NCBI RefSeq assembly: GCF_018398335.1
Contig: NZ_JAHBRX010000001.1
Span: forward strand, 2,596,001 to 2,660,000
Reading direction: 5' to 3'
Source: Chelatococcus sp. HY11
GTDB lineage: Bacteria; Pseudomonadota; Alphaproteobacteria; Rhizobiales; Beijerinckiaceae
Length of the DNA: 64,000 nucleotides
Shown here: positions 33,011-41,794 of the stretch, one piece after another
How the letters are laid out: each line of letters begins with the position of its first letter
Position numbering within the stretch: the stretch's first letter is position 1
Notes under the pieces: generated by a model
The model's input: only the letters and a program-made list of their open reading frames with translations
Told to the model about the DNA's origin: nothing
Database searches by the model: none
Program-made: the position numbers and the translations under genes

Positions 33011-33252
33011 TTGCCGTATTCGTCAGGCAGATGCCGCCATTGCGCTCCCGTGCGCGCCATCCACATCATGCCTTCGAAATAGCTGCGATTGTCCTGAGCA
33101 GGCCGGCAGCCGCGACCACGTTCAGCCGGAAGAAGCGGACCGATCAGACCCCATTCCTCGTCCGTCACGCCAATCCGTTCGCCCAAGGCTACCTCCAAAT
33201 GGAAGCCTTGAATCAAAACCAGATTCCTCAGTCAACCTTTGTCCACGAACGC
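32405..33252 (-). mobile_element. IS5-family (IS427-like) insertion sequence
   Basis: 848 bp bounded by inverted repeats GCGCTCGTGGACAAAGG (left) and, on the other strand at the right end, GCGTTCGTGGACAAAGG. TA is duplicated at 32403-32404 and 33253-33254. It encodes a DDE transposase in two overlapping frames. Size, TA duplication and frameshift arrangement fit the IS427 group of IS5. Confidence 0.88.
32749..33216 (-). CDS. IS5-family transposase, frame A
   Basis: 155-residue product. N-terminal transposase domain (TDEEWGLIGPLLPAERGRG, MMWMARTGAQWRHLPDEYGKW) and the first catalytic Asp in ADMIDSTVVRAHH. After this point the frame leaves the conserved sequence, which continues in frame B. 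The switch occurs near the run of five A followed by G at 32857-32852 (minus strand), the usual slippery site of this group, so the functional transposase is probably an A-B fusion. Confidence 0.85.
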   Translation of the reverse strand: MIQGFHLEVALGERIGVTDEEWGLIGPLLPAERGRGCRPAQDNRSYFEGMMWMARTGAQWRHLPDEYGKWNSVFRRYRRWVETGVFEAMLETLAELVERDRSADMIDSTVVRAHHCAVGIKRGLRRPRRLADRAAASPPSSMPDAMPKAVRSVSS

Positions 33253-33429
33253 TAATGAAGGAAATCGATCCTTTGCTGGACGATCCGTCTGCGGTACCGC
33301 AACTCCAAAGCTATGGGATCTCGGTTCAGCGTCCTGACAAATTGAGATGGCGCATGAACCATCTCGATTTTGGTCTCTACGACAAAATTGGCAACCTATT
33401 CCTGATTTTGCAGAAGGGACCAACCTGAC

Positions 33430-33617
33430 CACCGCCTGGCGCCTCACAGACAGAAATTATATAACACTTACAATAATATAGAGGTTCCCAGTTTCATCCT
33501 GTCCGGTGCGCCATTTCTTGTTTCCCATACGAGTGGCTCGCGCGCCCTCGTGCCAAAATTAAGCGCTCGGCTCGTCCTAAGGTCGAGCAGGGATCGATTG
33601 ATCGCTCGCGGACGATT
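33430..33617. other. Gene-free AT-rich junction
   Basis: The stretch holds no credible gene. A markedly AT-rich block (about 33455-33485) separates mobile-element genes from the SDR remnant and the catabolic region. I see no tRNA fragment or copy of the att core here. Confidence 0.4.
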
Positions 33618-33828
33618 ATGCGGGCGAAGAGCATCCGCATGAACAACGTGCTTCCGGGCTGGATCGACAGCCTGCCGGCGACCGAAGAGCGTCGCGATAG
33701 CGTGCCGATGCGCCGTTTTGGCAAGGCGGAGGAAATAGCCGCGACCATTGCTTTCCTCCTGTCGGATGCAGCCGGCTATCACCGGACAGAATATCCGGGT
33801 CGATGGCGGCGTGACCCGCGCGGTCTAA
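33618..33828 (+). pseudogene. Truncated, frameshifted SDR dehydrogenase remnant
   Basis: Only the last third of a short-chain dehydrogenase remains: IRMNNVLPGWIDSLPA, RFGKAEEIAATIAFLLSDAAGY. The expected ITGQNIRVDGGVTRAV tail follows in another frame after GGCTAT, consistent with loss of two bases. The catalytic Tyr-x-x-x-Lys and nucleotide-binding parts are absent upstream. The stop in the shifted frame is at 33826-33828. It marks a rearranged junction between accessory and catabolic regions. Confidence 0.75.
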
Positions 33829-33954
33829 TTCCACACAAGAGCATAACTTGCGGATCCGGAGGCGGTGCCGGCTCTTCCAGCCGGGACCACCCGCCATAAC
33901 GGAGAAGACATGGCCGTGCTGAGATGTCTCCGAGCGGCGCTTCTTCGTTACGGC

Positions 33955-35835
33955 TCAGGGCCGCGCAACCTCGTTTCCGTATTCCGTGTTTTTCTGCAGA
34001 ACCGCCGACAACTGCTGCTTCAGGAGCGCGATGAAGTCGCGCTCGACATCACTCAACGCCCGCTGTCCCGAGAATATCACGTTGAGCGGCTGCCGTATGA
34101 CGGGGTCGACCAACGTGGAAACCGTTACGCGTTCACGGAGCGCGCTATCCAGCACGGCTTGCGGCGGAAGCACGGTGCAGAGCTCATCCTGCTCCACCAT
34201 CGCAAGGCTTAGGGGAAATGACTCGACTTCAATGCAGGCTCTAAGCCTTATCCCCGTCGCCCTGGCCGCCTGGTCGAGCAGGGCGCGTATTCCGAAGGAC
34301 GCTCCACCAAGGACGAGCGGGAGATCCTTCAACCGCGAGAACGGAATGGCGACGCCGTCTTCGAGGCCAAGCGCCTTGTTGGCGATCAGGGCCAGCGGTT
34401 CATAAAGGCCAAGTGGAACACGCGTCGCCTGGGCATTTGCGGTTTCCACGACCGCGAAGGCGACAGCACCGCTACTGACGAGATCGTGCAGCGTCTTCGT
34501 CCGCGCCTCGACGATCCTGAAAGTGTACCCGGGCCATGCACGGCGCAAGCTGGTGATCGCGGCGGCCATGGCCCTGGCGACCGTGCTGCCACTGTCCGCA
34601 ACGGGAATCATGCCAATGCGAACGAGCTGGCTATGGCCCGCAACCACCGCGTCACGCCCGGTCGCAATCTTCTTCAGCCCAACCTCGATGGCATCGACAA
34701 CCGTGCGCAGCCTCTCGCCAGCCGTATTGATCGCCAGACTGCCGCCCGCGATGCGATAGAGAGGTGTATCGAGGGTCTGCTCAAGCTTGCGAAGCTGGGC
34801 GGTAACAGCCGGCTGTGTCACGTTCGCGGCCCGCGCCGCGGCGGCGATGCCACCGCTGCGATGCAAAAGCTGGAAGTAGCGCATCTGCCGCAGCGTAATC
34901 TTCGGCTGAAAGACAACATTCTGCTCGCGGCTCTGCAGAATATTTCTGAGCGCATCCACGAATACACGCGCGGCAGGATGGTCAACGCGGATGCGTGCGC
35001 CTATCCACCGCGACGCGCCCAGCCGCAGCGGCTCGACATGGACGTCGATAAGACCCAACCGGTTCGACAGCATGCTGCGCGGCATGACAAAGGCGGCCTG
35101 GGGTTGCTCGATCATCAGCCGCGGCAGCCGGGTCGGGTCCTCGTCGACGATCTGAATTCGATGAGCGAAACCGCCTGCTTCTGCCGCCTGCATCAAGCTG
35201 TTCTGCAGGTCTCGCGACATCCGGAGCAGCACAAGCGGTGTGCTCTCGACCTCCCCTAATGGCTTCGCCAGCGATACCGCCACCCAGGGATCGTCGATCA
35301 GCGGGATCATATCCCGGCTTCCGGAATGGCTGGGATCGATCATGTCGATCTCGATCACCCCGCATGGATCGGCGGCGATCAGTGGCCCCACCCCACTCGG
35401 CTCGCTCGCGGGCCCCTCGGGACCAAAAAGAAATCTGTAGTCGAAGAAAACATCGGGATTCAGAGGATGCAGCAGCTCGACGCAACGCCCGAGGGCCTTC
35501 GACAACCGCCCGATGGCAAAGCTGAGATTGAGATCAATGGCGACGCGCCGAATGCCGCCCTCCGCTCCTGACTGAATATAGGCGCGTGCGAAGCTCTCCG
35601 CGTGCAGCAGCGTGACGGCATTCCTGAACAGCCAGAGCGCCGCCGGCTGGGGATAGACACGCTTACCCGCATGCTGGAACAAGGCAACGCCAAACTGTTC
35701 CCCCAGAGCCTGCAGACCAGCGCTCAGGGTCGACTGTGCGATGCCAAGTTCCGCCGCGGCCGCCACCAAGTTGGGATTCTGGCAAGCGACAGCAAAGTAA
35801 CCGAGCTGTCTCAGTTCCATCCCCGATGTGTTCAT
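33955..35835 (-). CDS. Tandem LysR-LysR fusion regulator
   Basis: 626 residues, about twice a LysR regulator. The first unit (1 to about 305) has a helix-turn-helix (ELRQLGYFAVACQ, AAAELGIAQSTLSAGLQAL) and a ligand domain. The second unit (about 312-626) has its own (TLRQMRYFQLLHRSGGIAAAAR, NVTQPAVTAQLRKLE) and a complete ligand domain. Both DNA-binding heads look intact. It is divergent from the amino-acid-type ABC operon at 36070 and is its likely regulator. Two units in one chain could bridge two sites or sense two ligands. Confidence 0.85.
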   Translation of the reverse strand: MNTSGMELRQLGYFAVACQNPNLVAAAAELGIAQSTLSAGLQALGEQFGVALFQHAGKRVYPQPAALWLFRNAVTLLHAESFARAYIQSGAEGGIRRVAIDLNLSFAIGRLSKALGRCVELLHPLNPDVFFDYRFLFGPEGPASEPSGVGPLIAADPCGVIEIDMIDPSHSGSRDMIPLIDDPWVAVSLAKPLGEVESTPLVLLRMSRDLQNSLMQAAEAGGFAHRIQIVDEDPTRLPRLMIEQPQAAFVMPRSMLSNRLGLIDVHVEPLRLGASRWIGARIRVDHPAARVFVDALRNILQSREQNVVFQPKITLRQMRYFQLLHRSGGIAAAARAANVTQPAVTAQLRKLEQTLDTPLYRIAGGSLAINTAGERLRTVVDAIEVGLKKIATGRDAVVAGHSQLVRIGMIPVADSGSTVARAMAAAITSLRRAWPGYTFRIVEARTKTLHDLVSSGAVAFAVVETANAQATRVPLGLYEPLALIANKALGLEDGVAIPFSRLKDLPLVLGGASFGIRALLDQAARATGIRLRACIEVESFPLSLAMVEQDELCTVLPPQAVLDSALRERVTVSTLVDPVIRQPLNVIFSGQRALSDVERDFIALLKQQLSAVLQKNTEYGNEVARP

Positions 35836-36043
35836 CGCGGCCCCTTCAGCCGTGGAAGCGTCCTTCTGGCGTCCAAGAGCAGCATAGAGCGCCGCAGGAT
35901 GGAAGCCACAAATCTGAGCATGGGGTGAACATAATCACGGCGTGAAGGCCAAGCGCAGGTGACGTTCGATTTTCATGATTGTCAGCTTCGGCATTTCTCG
36001 CGTCCAAAGTGAGGGCAACCTCCCCGACACTCCGTGGAAATTC

Positions 36044-36056
36044 TTCATACGCTGAA
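36044..36056 (+). promoter_or_regulatory. Possible LysR-type T-N11-A box
   Basis: TTCATACGCTGAA is a 13-bp near-perfect palindrome of the T-N11-A form, between the divergent LysR-fusion and ABC genes. It lies only 14 bp before the ABC start codon, so it could be a repression site or coincidence. Confidence 0.3.
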
Positions 36057-36069
36057 TGAGGGGCATTCC

Positions 36070-36894
36070 ATGTCCATAGCCGGTCGCGCATTCATCCTGG
36101 CAGCTTCGCTGGTGGCCGGTATCGGCATGGCCGAAGCCGCACCCGATTCCCTCACCAAGGCGGGCAAGATTGTCTTCTGCTCGGACCTCAACAGCCCTCC
36201 CAACCAGTATATGGCAGAGGATGGCTCGACCCCGACCGGTGTCGCTATCGACATGCTGAAGGGCATTGGTGACGAGCTCAAGCTGCCGATCGAGATCATG
36301 AACGTGAAGTTCTCCGGCATCTTTCCCGCTCTCGATACCGGCCAGTGCGACGCCATCATGGCCAGCACCTCCAAGAGCCCAGAGCGTCTTCAAAAGTACA
36401 ATTTCGTCGATTACTGGGCGGTGGCCTCGGGTCTGCTCGTCAAGAAGGGCAACCCGCAAAATCTGAAGACCTATCTCGACCTGTCCGGCAAGCGCGTCGC
36501 GGTGCTCCTTGGCAGCGCCAACCAGCGCCGCCTGGAGGCCGCGAACGAGGAATTGACCAAGCTCGGCAAGCCGCCCATGGAGATCGCCGCTTTCCCCGGC
36601 AATACGATCGCATTCCAGGAACTTGATCTGGGCCGCGTCGACGCCATGGTCGGCGATACCCTGGTGTTGTCCTATTTCCAGACACGATCGAACGGCAAGT
36701 TCGAAATTGGCGGCGCGCCAGTGCCCCCCTCGACGCTCGGGATCATCGTCACCAAGCCGCGCGAGGACGTCGCCGCCGCATTCCGCAAGGCGCTCGACGA
36801 TTTGCAGGCAAGCGGCAAGCTGCAGGCCATGGCCGACAAATGGGGGGTTGCCGCCGGCATGACCATGTGCACCAGCGCCAAGCCCTGCCCGTGA
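36070..36894 (+). CDS. Amino-acid-type ABC transporter substrate-binding protein
   Basis: 274 residues from ATG 36070 (GAGGGG upstream). Signal peptide MSIAGRAFILAASLVAGIGMAEA. The family-3 solute-binding fold shows in GKIVFCSDLNSPPNQY, GVAIDMLKGI, GQCDAIMAS and the DLGRVDAMVGD hinge. Such proteins bind polar amino acids or opines in the periplasm. A Cys pair near the C-terminus (MTMCTSAKPCP) may form a disulphide. First gene of the plus-strand operon ending at 41050; the permease follows after 55 bp. Confidence 0.87.
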   Translation: MSIAGRAFILAASLVAGIGMAEAAPDSLTKAGKIVFCSDLNSPPNQYMAEDGSTPTGVAIDMLKGIGDELKLPIEIMNVKFSGIFPALDTGQCDAIMASTSKSPERLQKYNFVDYWAVASGLLVKKGNPQNLKTYLDLSGKRVAVLLGSANQRRLEAANEELTKLGKPPMEIAAFPGNTIAFQELDLGRVDAMVGDTLVLSYFQTRSNGKFEIGGAPVPPSTLGIIVTKPREDVAAAFRKALDDLQASGKLQAMADKWGVAAGMTMCTSAKPCP

Positions 36895-36949
36895 CCTGCC
36901 TTCGACCCTTTTGGGATCGTCAAGACATTGAGCCGAGCCGGCTAGCACC

Positions 36950-37735
36950 ATGCTGAATTCAATTCTTGCCTATTTCGATAGCGACGTGAGCTTCGTCTTC
37001 GACACGAGCTTTTTCCTTCGCTTCGTGTTCTCGCCGAGCCCAGCGCTATTGAAGGGGCTGGGTCTGACAGTGGTGGCCGCGGTCACCTCGCAGGTTCTCG
37101 GCGTCATTCTGGGTTGTCTTCTGGCGCTCGCGGGTCTCAGCCGGTTCGGGTTGCTGCGCGGTTTCAATCAAAGCTATCTCTTCTTCTTTCGCGGAACGCC
37201 GGTTCTCGTGCAACTCGTGCTGATTTATTATGGACTGCCCTATCTCCTGGGTGGTGCGGACCTGTTCCCGCCGCGTGTCTTCATCGGGCCGCTGTGGGTG
37301 CAGGGCGCGCTGGTCGCCGGCATCGTCACTTTTGGGCTGCATGAGGCAGCCTATATGAGCGAGATCATCCGTGCCGGCATCCAGTCCATCGATGAGGGCC
37401 AATCCGAGGCCGCGCAGGCTCTTGGCATGACGCCCGCGCTTGCCATGCGCCGGATCATCCTGCCGCAGGCTGCTCGCGTCATCGTGCCGCCGCTCGGCAA
37501 CCAGTTCAACCAGATGCTGAAAACGACCTCCCTGCTCAGCGTGATCGCGGTGCCGGAGCTTTTCCGAGTCGCGGAAGAGGTGCAATCGGCGACCTACAAG
37601 TCCTTCGAGGTCTATCTCGGTGTCTCCGTCTACTATCTCGCGCTCACCGGTGCCTGGACGATCATCCAGATGCTGATCGAGCGGAGCCTGTCGGGTTCGC
37701 GCCGCACCGTCACGGCCAACGCGAGGGCAGCGTGA
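36950..37735 (+). CDS. Amino-acid-type ABC transporter permease
   Basis: 261 residues with about five membrane segments and the HisM/GlnP-type EAA loop [23 protein letters not shown] conserved [19 protein letters not shown] box is present. Only one permease gene is found, so the channel is presumably a homodimer. The stop overlaps the ATPase start (GTGATGA). Confidence 0.87.
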   Translation: MLNSILAYFDSDVSFVFDTSFFLRFVFSPSPALLKGLGLTVVAAVTSQVLGVILGCLLALAGLSRFGLLRGFNQSYLFFFRGTPVLVQLVLIYYGLPYLLGGADLFPPRVFIGPLWVQGALVAGIVTFGLHEAAYMSEIIRAGIQSIDEGQSEAAQALGMTPALAMRRIILPQAARVIVPPLGNQFNQMLKTTSLLSVIAVPELFRVAEEVQSATYKSFEVYLGVSVYYLALTGAWTIIQMLIERSLSGSRRTVTANARAA

Positions 37736-38517
37736 TGAAGTCGGCTGCGCGTGAACCGGCCTTTGTGGAATGCGACGGCGTGGAGGTGCACTTCGGTGCC
37801 CTGCCAGTCATCCAGGGGGTCTCCTTCTCCGTTTCCAGGGGCGAGGTCGTTGCCATCATCGGGCCCTCGGGATCGGGCAAGACCACATTGATCCGCTGCC
37901 TCAATCATCTGCTTGCGCCGTCGGCCGGCACAGTACGCATCGCCGGCGAGACGCTCGGCGTGCGGGTGGGGGCGAACGGCGGGCTGATCAAGCTGCCGGC
38001 GCGCAAGGTCGCCGCCCAGCGCCGCTCCATCGGCTTCGTGTTTCAGCGCTTCAACCTGTTTCCGCATCTCACCACCCTCCAGAATGTCATGGAGGCTCCG
38101 GTGCACGTCCTTGGCAGGTCGAAAACCGACGCGCGCGCCGTGGCCGAGAAACATCTCGCCCGAGTCGGGCTTGCCGACAAGGCCCACGCCTATCCACGCC
38201 AGCTCTCGGGGGGCCAGCAGCAGCGGGTGGCTATCGCCCGCGCGCTCGCGATGGATCCCGAGCTGATCCTTTTCGATGAACCGACCAGCGCCCTTGACCC
38301 TGAGATGGTGGGCGAGGTCCTCGCCGTCATGCGCGACCTTGCCGCGCAGGGCATGACGATGCTGATCGTCAGCCACGAGATGGGCTTCGTCCGCGAGGTC
38401 GCCGATAGGGTGATCATGCTTGATGCCGGGCGGATCGTCGAACAAGGCCCGCCGGCGGAGGTGTTCGACCAGCCGAAGAGCCCGCGAACGCAAGCTTTTC
38501 TCTCGAAAATTCTCTGA
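37732..38517 (+). CDS. Amino-acid-type ABC transporter ATPase
   Basis: 261 residues. Walker [11 protein letters not shown]-loop [11 protein letters not shown], signature [15 protein letters not shown], Walker [15 protein letters not shown] and switch His (IVSHEMGF). The region between Walker A and Q loop ([23 protein letters not shown]) is a few residues longer than in HisP/GlnQ. Completes the three-component importer with the two preceding genes. Confidence 0.9.
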   Translation: MMKSAAREPAFVECDGVEVHFGALPVIQGVSFSVSRGEVVAIIGPSGSGKTTLIRCLNHLLAPSAGTVRIAGETLGVRVGANGGLIKLPARKVAAQRRSIGFVFQRFNLFPHLTTLQNVMEAPVHVLGRSKTDARAVAEKHLARVGLADKAHAYPRQLSGGQQQRVAIARALAMDPELILFDEPTSALDPEMVGEVLAVMRDLAAQGMTMLIVSHEMGFVREVADRVIMLDAGRIVEQGPPAEVFDQPKSPRTQAFLSKIL

Positions 38518-38573
38518 TCCCGCCCAGCCGTCACGATGTGCCGGGCCCCTTGCATCTGAACCGGAAGCTGACC

Positions 38574-39521
38574 ATGACCGATGTCAAGACAATCGCCGCC
38601 GCGCTCGACGTCGAGAGCGCCGCCATCACCAGTGTCGAGCCGGAGGAGTGGCGTCTTGTCCGCACTGGCCGCCATGGCGACAATGCCGGCTCGTACGGCC
38701 AATATTTCGGGACCTACGACATCGCGGCCGGCATGCTCCGCGACTACACGGGTTATACGCTGTACCCGCTGGTACGAATGGCGCGGTCCGGCAAGTATAC
38801 GGCGGCCGAGATGGCGCAGCTGTTCACCGAGTTCGACCCGGCCTATTCGCATTATCTCGGCTACAGCGGCCTCAGGAAGCTCGGCGACTTCGCTGAGCGC
38901 CTGCGCGAGGCCTTCCCCACCGCCGGTATCGAGGACATCGCCACGGGCCTCGCGGCGCTCAACCGCTACGCGAACCGCCTCAACGCCTGGAACCATCATT
39001 ACTTTCCCTGGGACCTCGGCGATCAGTTCCGCTACGACAGCGTGCCGCCCGAGGATCGCTCCTATTTCGACGTGTCACGCATCCCTTCCGAAGCGATTGG
39101 CGATGCCTGGATCAGGATGTCCTGGGAACCACTCGGCATTTCGGTGAAGGTACAGCTGGCGACCTTCCGCAATCCCGAGCTCTGCCGCGATGTCCTGGAA
39201 GCGGCGCCATTCCGCGTGCCCCAGTCGCACGCCATGGTCACCGGCAAGTCGATCTATGCCTGGACACCGATCCTCTCCACGGCACCGGTCGCCTGGCGCG
39301 AGGTGATCCGCGAGGCGCCTTTCGGGCGCGTGCGTTTCTCACAGAACACCGGTCAAAAGATCATCGTGCAGTATGGCCCGACCACCGAGGATCTTCTCGC
39401 TCCCGTCCTCGGTCAGATCGCCGTGGAAGATCTCGGCCAGATCGAGCGCCTCGGCGCCGCCATCTGGGAGAGCAACTACACCACCAAGGACGTCGTCTGG
39501 CTGACCGTCGAACGGCTGTGA
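38574..39521 (+). CDS. Cucumopine-synthase-like fusion (helical bundle + cyclophilin-like)
   Basis: 315 residues from ATG 38574. Residues about 60-145 form the helical bundle (TLYPLVRMARSGKY, LNRYANRLNAWNHHYFPWDLG). The rest is a cyclophilin-like domain (EPLGISVKVQL, NPELCRDVLEAAPF, GRVRFSQNTGQKIIVQYG). The 183- and 147-residue proteins at 41238 and 41795 are the same two domains as separate genes: compare HFHFPWNLG, NPELCAAIRAMLP, GSVYLNAPGQ. Cucumopine synthase joins histidine and 2-oxoglutarate; whether this protein makes, breaks or merely binds such a compound is unknown. It is cotranscribed with an importer, which favours catabolism. Confidence 0.65.
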   Translation: MTDVKTIAAALDVESAAITSVEPEEWRLVRTGRHGDNAGSYGQYFGTYDIAAGMLRDYTGYTLYPLVRMARSGKYTAAEMAQLFTEFDPAYSHYLGYSGLRKLGDFAERLREAFPTAGIEDIATGLAALNRYANRLNAWNHHYFPWDLGDQFRYDSVPPEDRSYFDVSRIPSEAIGDAWIRMSWEPLGISVKVQLATFRNPELCRDVLEAAPFRVPQSHAMVTGKSIYAWTPILSTAPVAWREVIREAPFGRVRFSQNTGQKIIVQYGPTTEDLLAPVLGQIAVEDLGQIERLGAAIWESNYTTKDVVWLTVERL

Positions 39522-39688
39522 CCATATTGGCGCGGCGCCCCGTCACGGGTGCCGCCCCTCCGGGCGGCACGTCCGCCGTCCGTCCATCTCACCGAGGCGG
39601 CGCCATGGCGGCCGCTTCGTCGAACAGGGGCCCGACCAGCCCCATCAGTTGCGGGCAGGTCGCGCGCCGCCCGGTACAGGATGCGTTC

Positions 39689-41050
39689 ATGTCGTCACTC
39701 CAATCGCTGCGCGCCTATCTGGCTGAACTCGATGCGAGCGGTGAACTTGCCCATGTTCCCGACGAGGTCTCGCCGCATTTCGAACTCTCCGCCTGCCTGT
39801 CCGTTGCCGACGGCGGCAAGGCGTTGATTTTCGACAAGGTCGCGGGCAGCAGCTTTCGGGCAGTCGGTAATTTGTTGTCGAACCGCGACCGGATCGCCCG
39901 TGCGCTGAAGATCGACAAGGATCAGATCCAACGCCGACTTATCGAGGCGATCGATGGCGCAATCCCGCCTGTCGAAATCACCGGGGGGCCGGTTCAGGAG
40001 GTTATCACTACGGCCGATCCACTGGCTGGCCTGCCGGTGCCTACCTTCTTCGCCGCTGAGGCCGGGCCCTATATCACGGCGGGGCTGATCGTCGCCAAGG
40101 ACCCGCAGACCGGACGGGGCAACGCTTCCTACGCCCGCATCCTGGTGACCGGTCCGGCGACCGGCATGATCGGTATCGCGCCCAACCACCATCTCGCCCA
40201 TCTCGCCCGCAAAGCCGCCAGCCTCGGGCAAAAGCTGGAGATCGCGGTCGTGCTCGGCGCACATCCCGCGATCCAGCTCGCGGGGTGTCTCTATCTCGGG
40301 CTGGGCGACGACGAGATGCATTGCGCCGGCAAGCTGCTTGGCCAGCCGGTGGAGCTCGTGCGTTGCCGGACTGTTGACCTGATGGTACCGGCCCACGCGG
40401 AGATGGTGCTGGAGGGCACTATCGATGTCGACACGCCCATCAAGGAGGGGCTAATCTCCGAATACCATGGCATGTACGAGGACTACGGCGCCGGCTTCCT
40501 CACCGAGTTCCGCTGCCGGACGCATCGCCGGGACGCCCTGTTCCAGGTCATCGAGCCCGGATATCACGGCGAGCATATCTACCTCGGAGCCCTGCCGATC
40601 GCCGCATCCTTGCGCATCGCTCTGGCACGCGTCTTCCCCAATGTCGGTGAGGTCGCCGTCACCGCGTCGGGCGCCGGGCGCAACGACGCCGTGGTGCAGA
40701 TGGTCAAGCCGAAACCCGGCCAGGGCAAGCGCGCCATTTTCGTGTGCTGGGGCGCAGTCAATATCGTCAAGTCGGTGACGGTGGTTGATGAGGATATCGA
40801 CCCGTGGGACCTGGCCGCTGTCGACCGCGCGCGTTGCGCGCGGATGAAAGGCGACCGTGATATCGTCATCGTGCCGGCCGTTTCCGCGGATCGGTCCGAG
40901 CCACTGGAACACGGCGGGTTGATCACCAAGATCGGCTATGACGCCACCGCGAAGGACGGTGATCGGCCGGAAGGGATCACGCAAGCCCTGCCGCCGGCCG
41001 AGTTTCTGGACGCGGCGCGCATGAAGCTCAGAACCCTCGGCATTCTTTGA
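39689..41050 (+). CDS. UbiD-family decarboxylase
   Basis: 453 residues from ATG 39689; the longer upstream frame is unsupported. UbiD features: LRAYLAELDASGELAHV at the start, GPYITAGLIVAKDPQTGRGNASYARI, the E-F-R-C-R strand with nearby EPGYHGEHIYLG, and a DxDPWDLAAV C-terminal box. These enzymes (de)carboxylate aromatic, heteroaromatic or unsaturated acids with prenylated FMN, which needs a UbiX partner not present here. Last gene of the plus-strand operon; a strong terminator follows. Substrate unknown; a carboxylated N-heterocycle would fit the neighbours. Confidence 0.85.
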   Translation: MSSLQSLRAYLAELDASGELAHVPDEVSPHFELSACLSVADGGKALIFDKVAGSSFRAVGNLLSNRDRIARALKIDKDQIQRRLIEAIDGAIPPVEITGGPVQEVITTADPLAGLPVPTFFAAEAGPYITAGLIVAKDPQTGRGNASYARILVTGPATGMIGIAPNHHLAHLARKAASLGQKLEIAVVLGAHPAIQLAGCLYLGLGDDEMHCAGKLLGQPVELVRCRTVDLMVPAHAEMVLEGTIDVDTPIKEGLISEYHGMYEDYGAGFLTEFRCRTHRRDALFQVIEPGYHGEHIYLGALPIAASLRIALARVFPNVGEVAVTASGAGRNDAVVQMVKPKPGQGKRAIFVCWGAVNIVKSVTVVDEDIDPWDLAAVDRARCARMKGDRDIVIVPAVSADRSEPLEHGGLITKIGYDATAKDGDRPEGITQALPPAEFLDAARMKLRTLGIL

Positions 41051-41167
41051 GGCGGCGACCCGATGAGACACGCCCCGCCCCTTACCCTGGCCCCTTGTGG
41101 GAAGAAGGAAGGGGTGGCGAAGCTCTCGCCGCAACGTGGGCTCCCGGAGCCGCAGAAATCCCAAAAC

Positions 41168-41199
41168 AAAGCCCGCGTGAGTGACCTCACGCGGGCTTT
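41168..41199. terminator. Bidirectional terminator between convergent catabolic operons
   Basis: AAAGCCCGCGTGAG (41168-41181) and CTCACGCGGGCTTT (41186-41199), a perfect 14-bp stem with a 4-nt loop, A-rich on the left and T-rich on the right, so it works from both sides. It separates the UbiD gene from the minus-strand operon. Confidence 0.92.
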
Positions 41200-41237
41200 G
41201 CCGCTTGGGACGAGTGCTGAAGCGGGGGGAGACGCTA

Positions 41238-41789
41238 TCAGGCGCCCGTCTTGGCCGCGGCCGCGAATGCGCTCAGTTCCTCGACTGTGCGATGGGGGAA
41301 CGCGACGCCGAGATTCCACGGGAAGTGGAAGTGGATCCACCGATGCAGGCGGATGACGTACGTCATCATGGAGCCTGTCAACGCGATGTAATCATCCTTC
41401 GTTTTCAAATCATCGAGCGCTGCGAGATAGTCATTGCCGAGCCGGTGCAGATCATGCAGCGCCAGATCGCCCATGAACTCGAAGACATTGAAGGGCTTAT
41501 GCAGGAACGCGCGTGTCATGACGCGGAGCTGATCAAGCGTCAGGTCATCCTGATCCTTGGCCAGACGGACGAAGCGATAGAACACATTGGCGCCGAAGAT
41601 CATCAGGAATGCTTCCAGATGAACCATGATCGAGAAAGATTGCCCGCCTGAGCCGGCGCCGGTGTCGATGACTCCAAGGCGGATCTTCTGGATCTCCAGG
41701 GGCTCATCGAGCCAGATGCGGTCGATCTCTGCCTCGAGTTCGGCCTGCACGGCCTGCCAGGTTTTGGTTGCTGGGAGCGTGGTGCTCAT
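41238..41789 (-). CDS. Cucumopine-synthase-related helical-bundle protein
   Basis: 183 residues, all-helical, ending with the diagnostic YVIRLHRWIHFHFPWNLG stretch that also appears (HYFPWDLG) in the fused protein at 38574. A Gly-rich GVIDTGAGSGGQSFS loop precedes the bundle. It lies 5 bp after the cyclophilin-like gene on the same strand, so the two are probably a split version of one enzyme. Last gene of the minus-strand operon. Confidence 0.65.
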   Translation of the reverse strand: MSTTLPATKTWQAVQAELEAEIDRIWLDEPLEIQKIRLGVIDTGAGSGGQSFSIMVHLEAFLMIFGANVFYRFVRLAKDQDDLTLDQLRVMTRAFLHKPFNVFEFMGDLALHDLHRLGNDYLAALDDLKTKDDYIALTGSMMTYVIRLHRWIHFHFPWNLGVAFPHRTVEELSAFAAAAKTGA

Positions 41790-41794
41790 TTGTT

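Larger units (their letters stand above)
31733..33428 (+). pseudogene. Hypothetical gene disrupted by an IS5-family element
   Basis: The first 223 codons or so (31733 to about 32402; ends QQVVRL before the IS) and a 3' part (33255-33428; MKEIDPLLDDPSAVPQ ... LFLILQKGPT) lie on either side of the IS. Removing 32405-33252 and one TA copy joins CGA CTA ATG AAG in frame, restoring one continuous reading frame of about 280 codons. The protein is unknown to me; a hydrophobic GTTMGGTMAAQQ segment lies at the break. The 5' part still reads open for a few codons into the IS. Confidence 0.72.
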
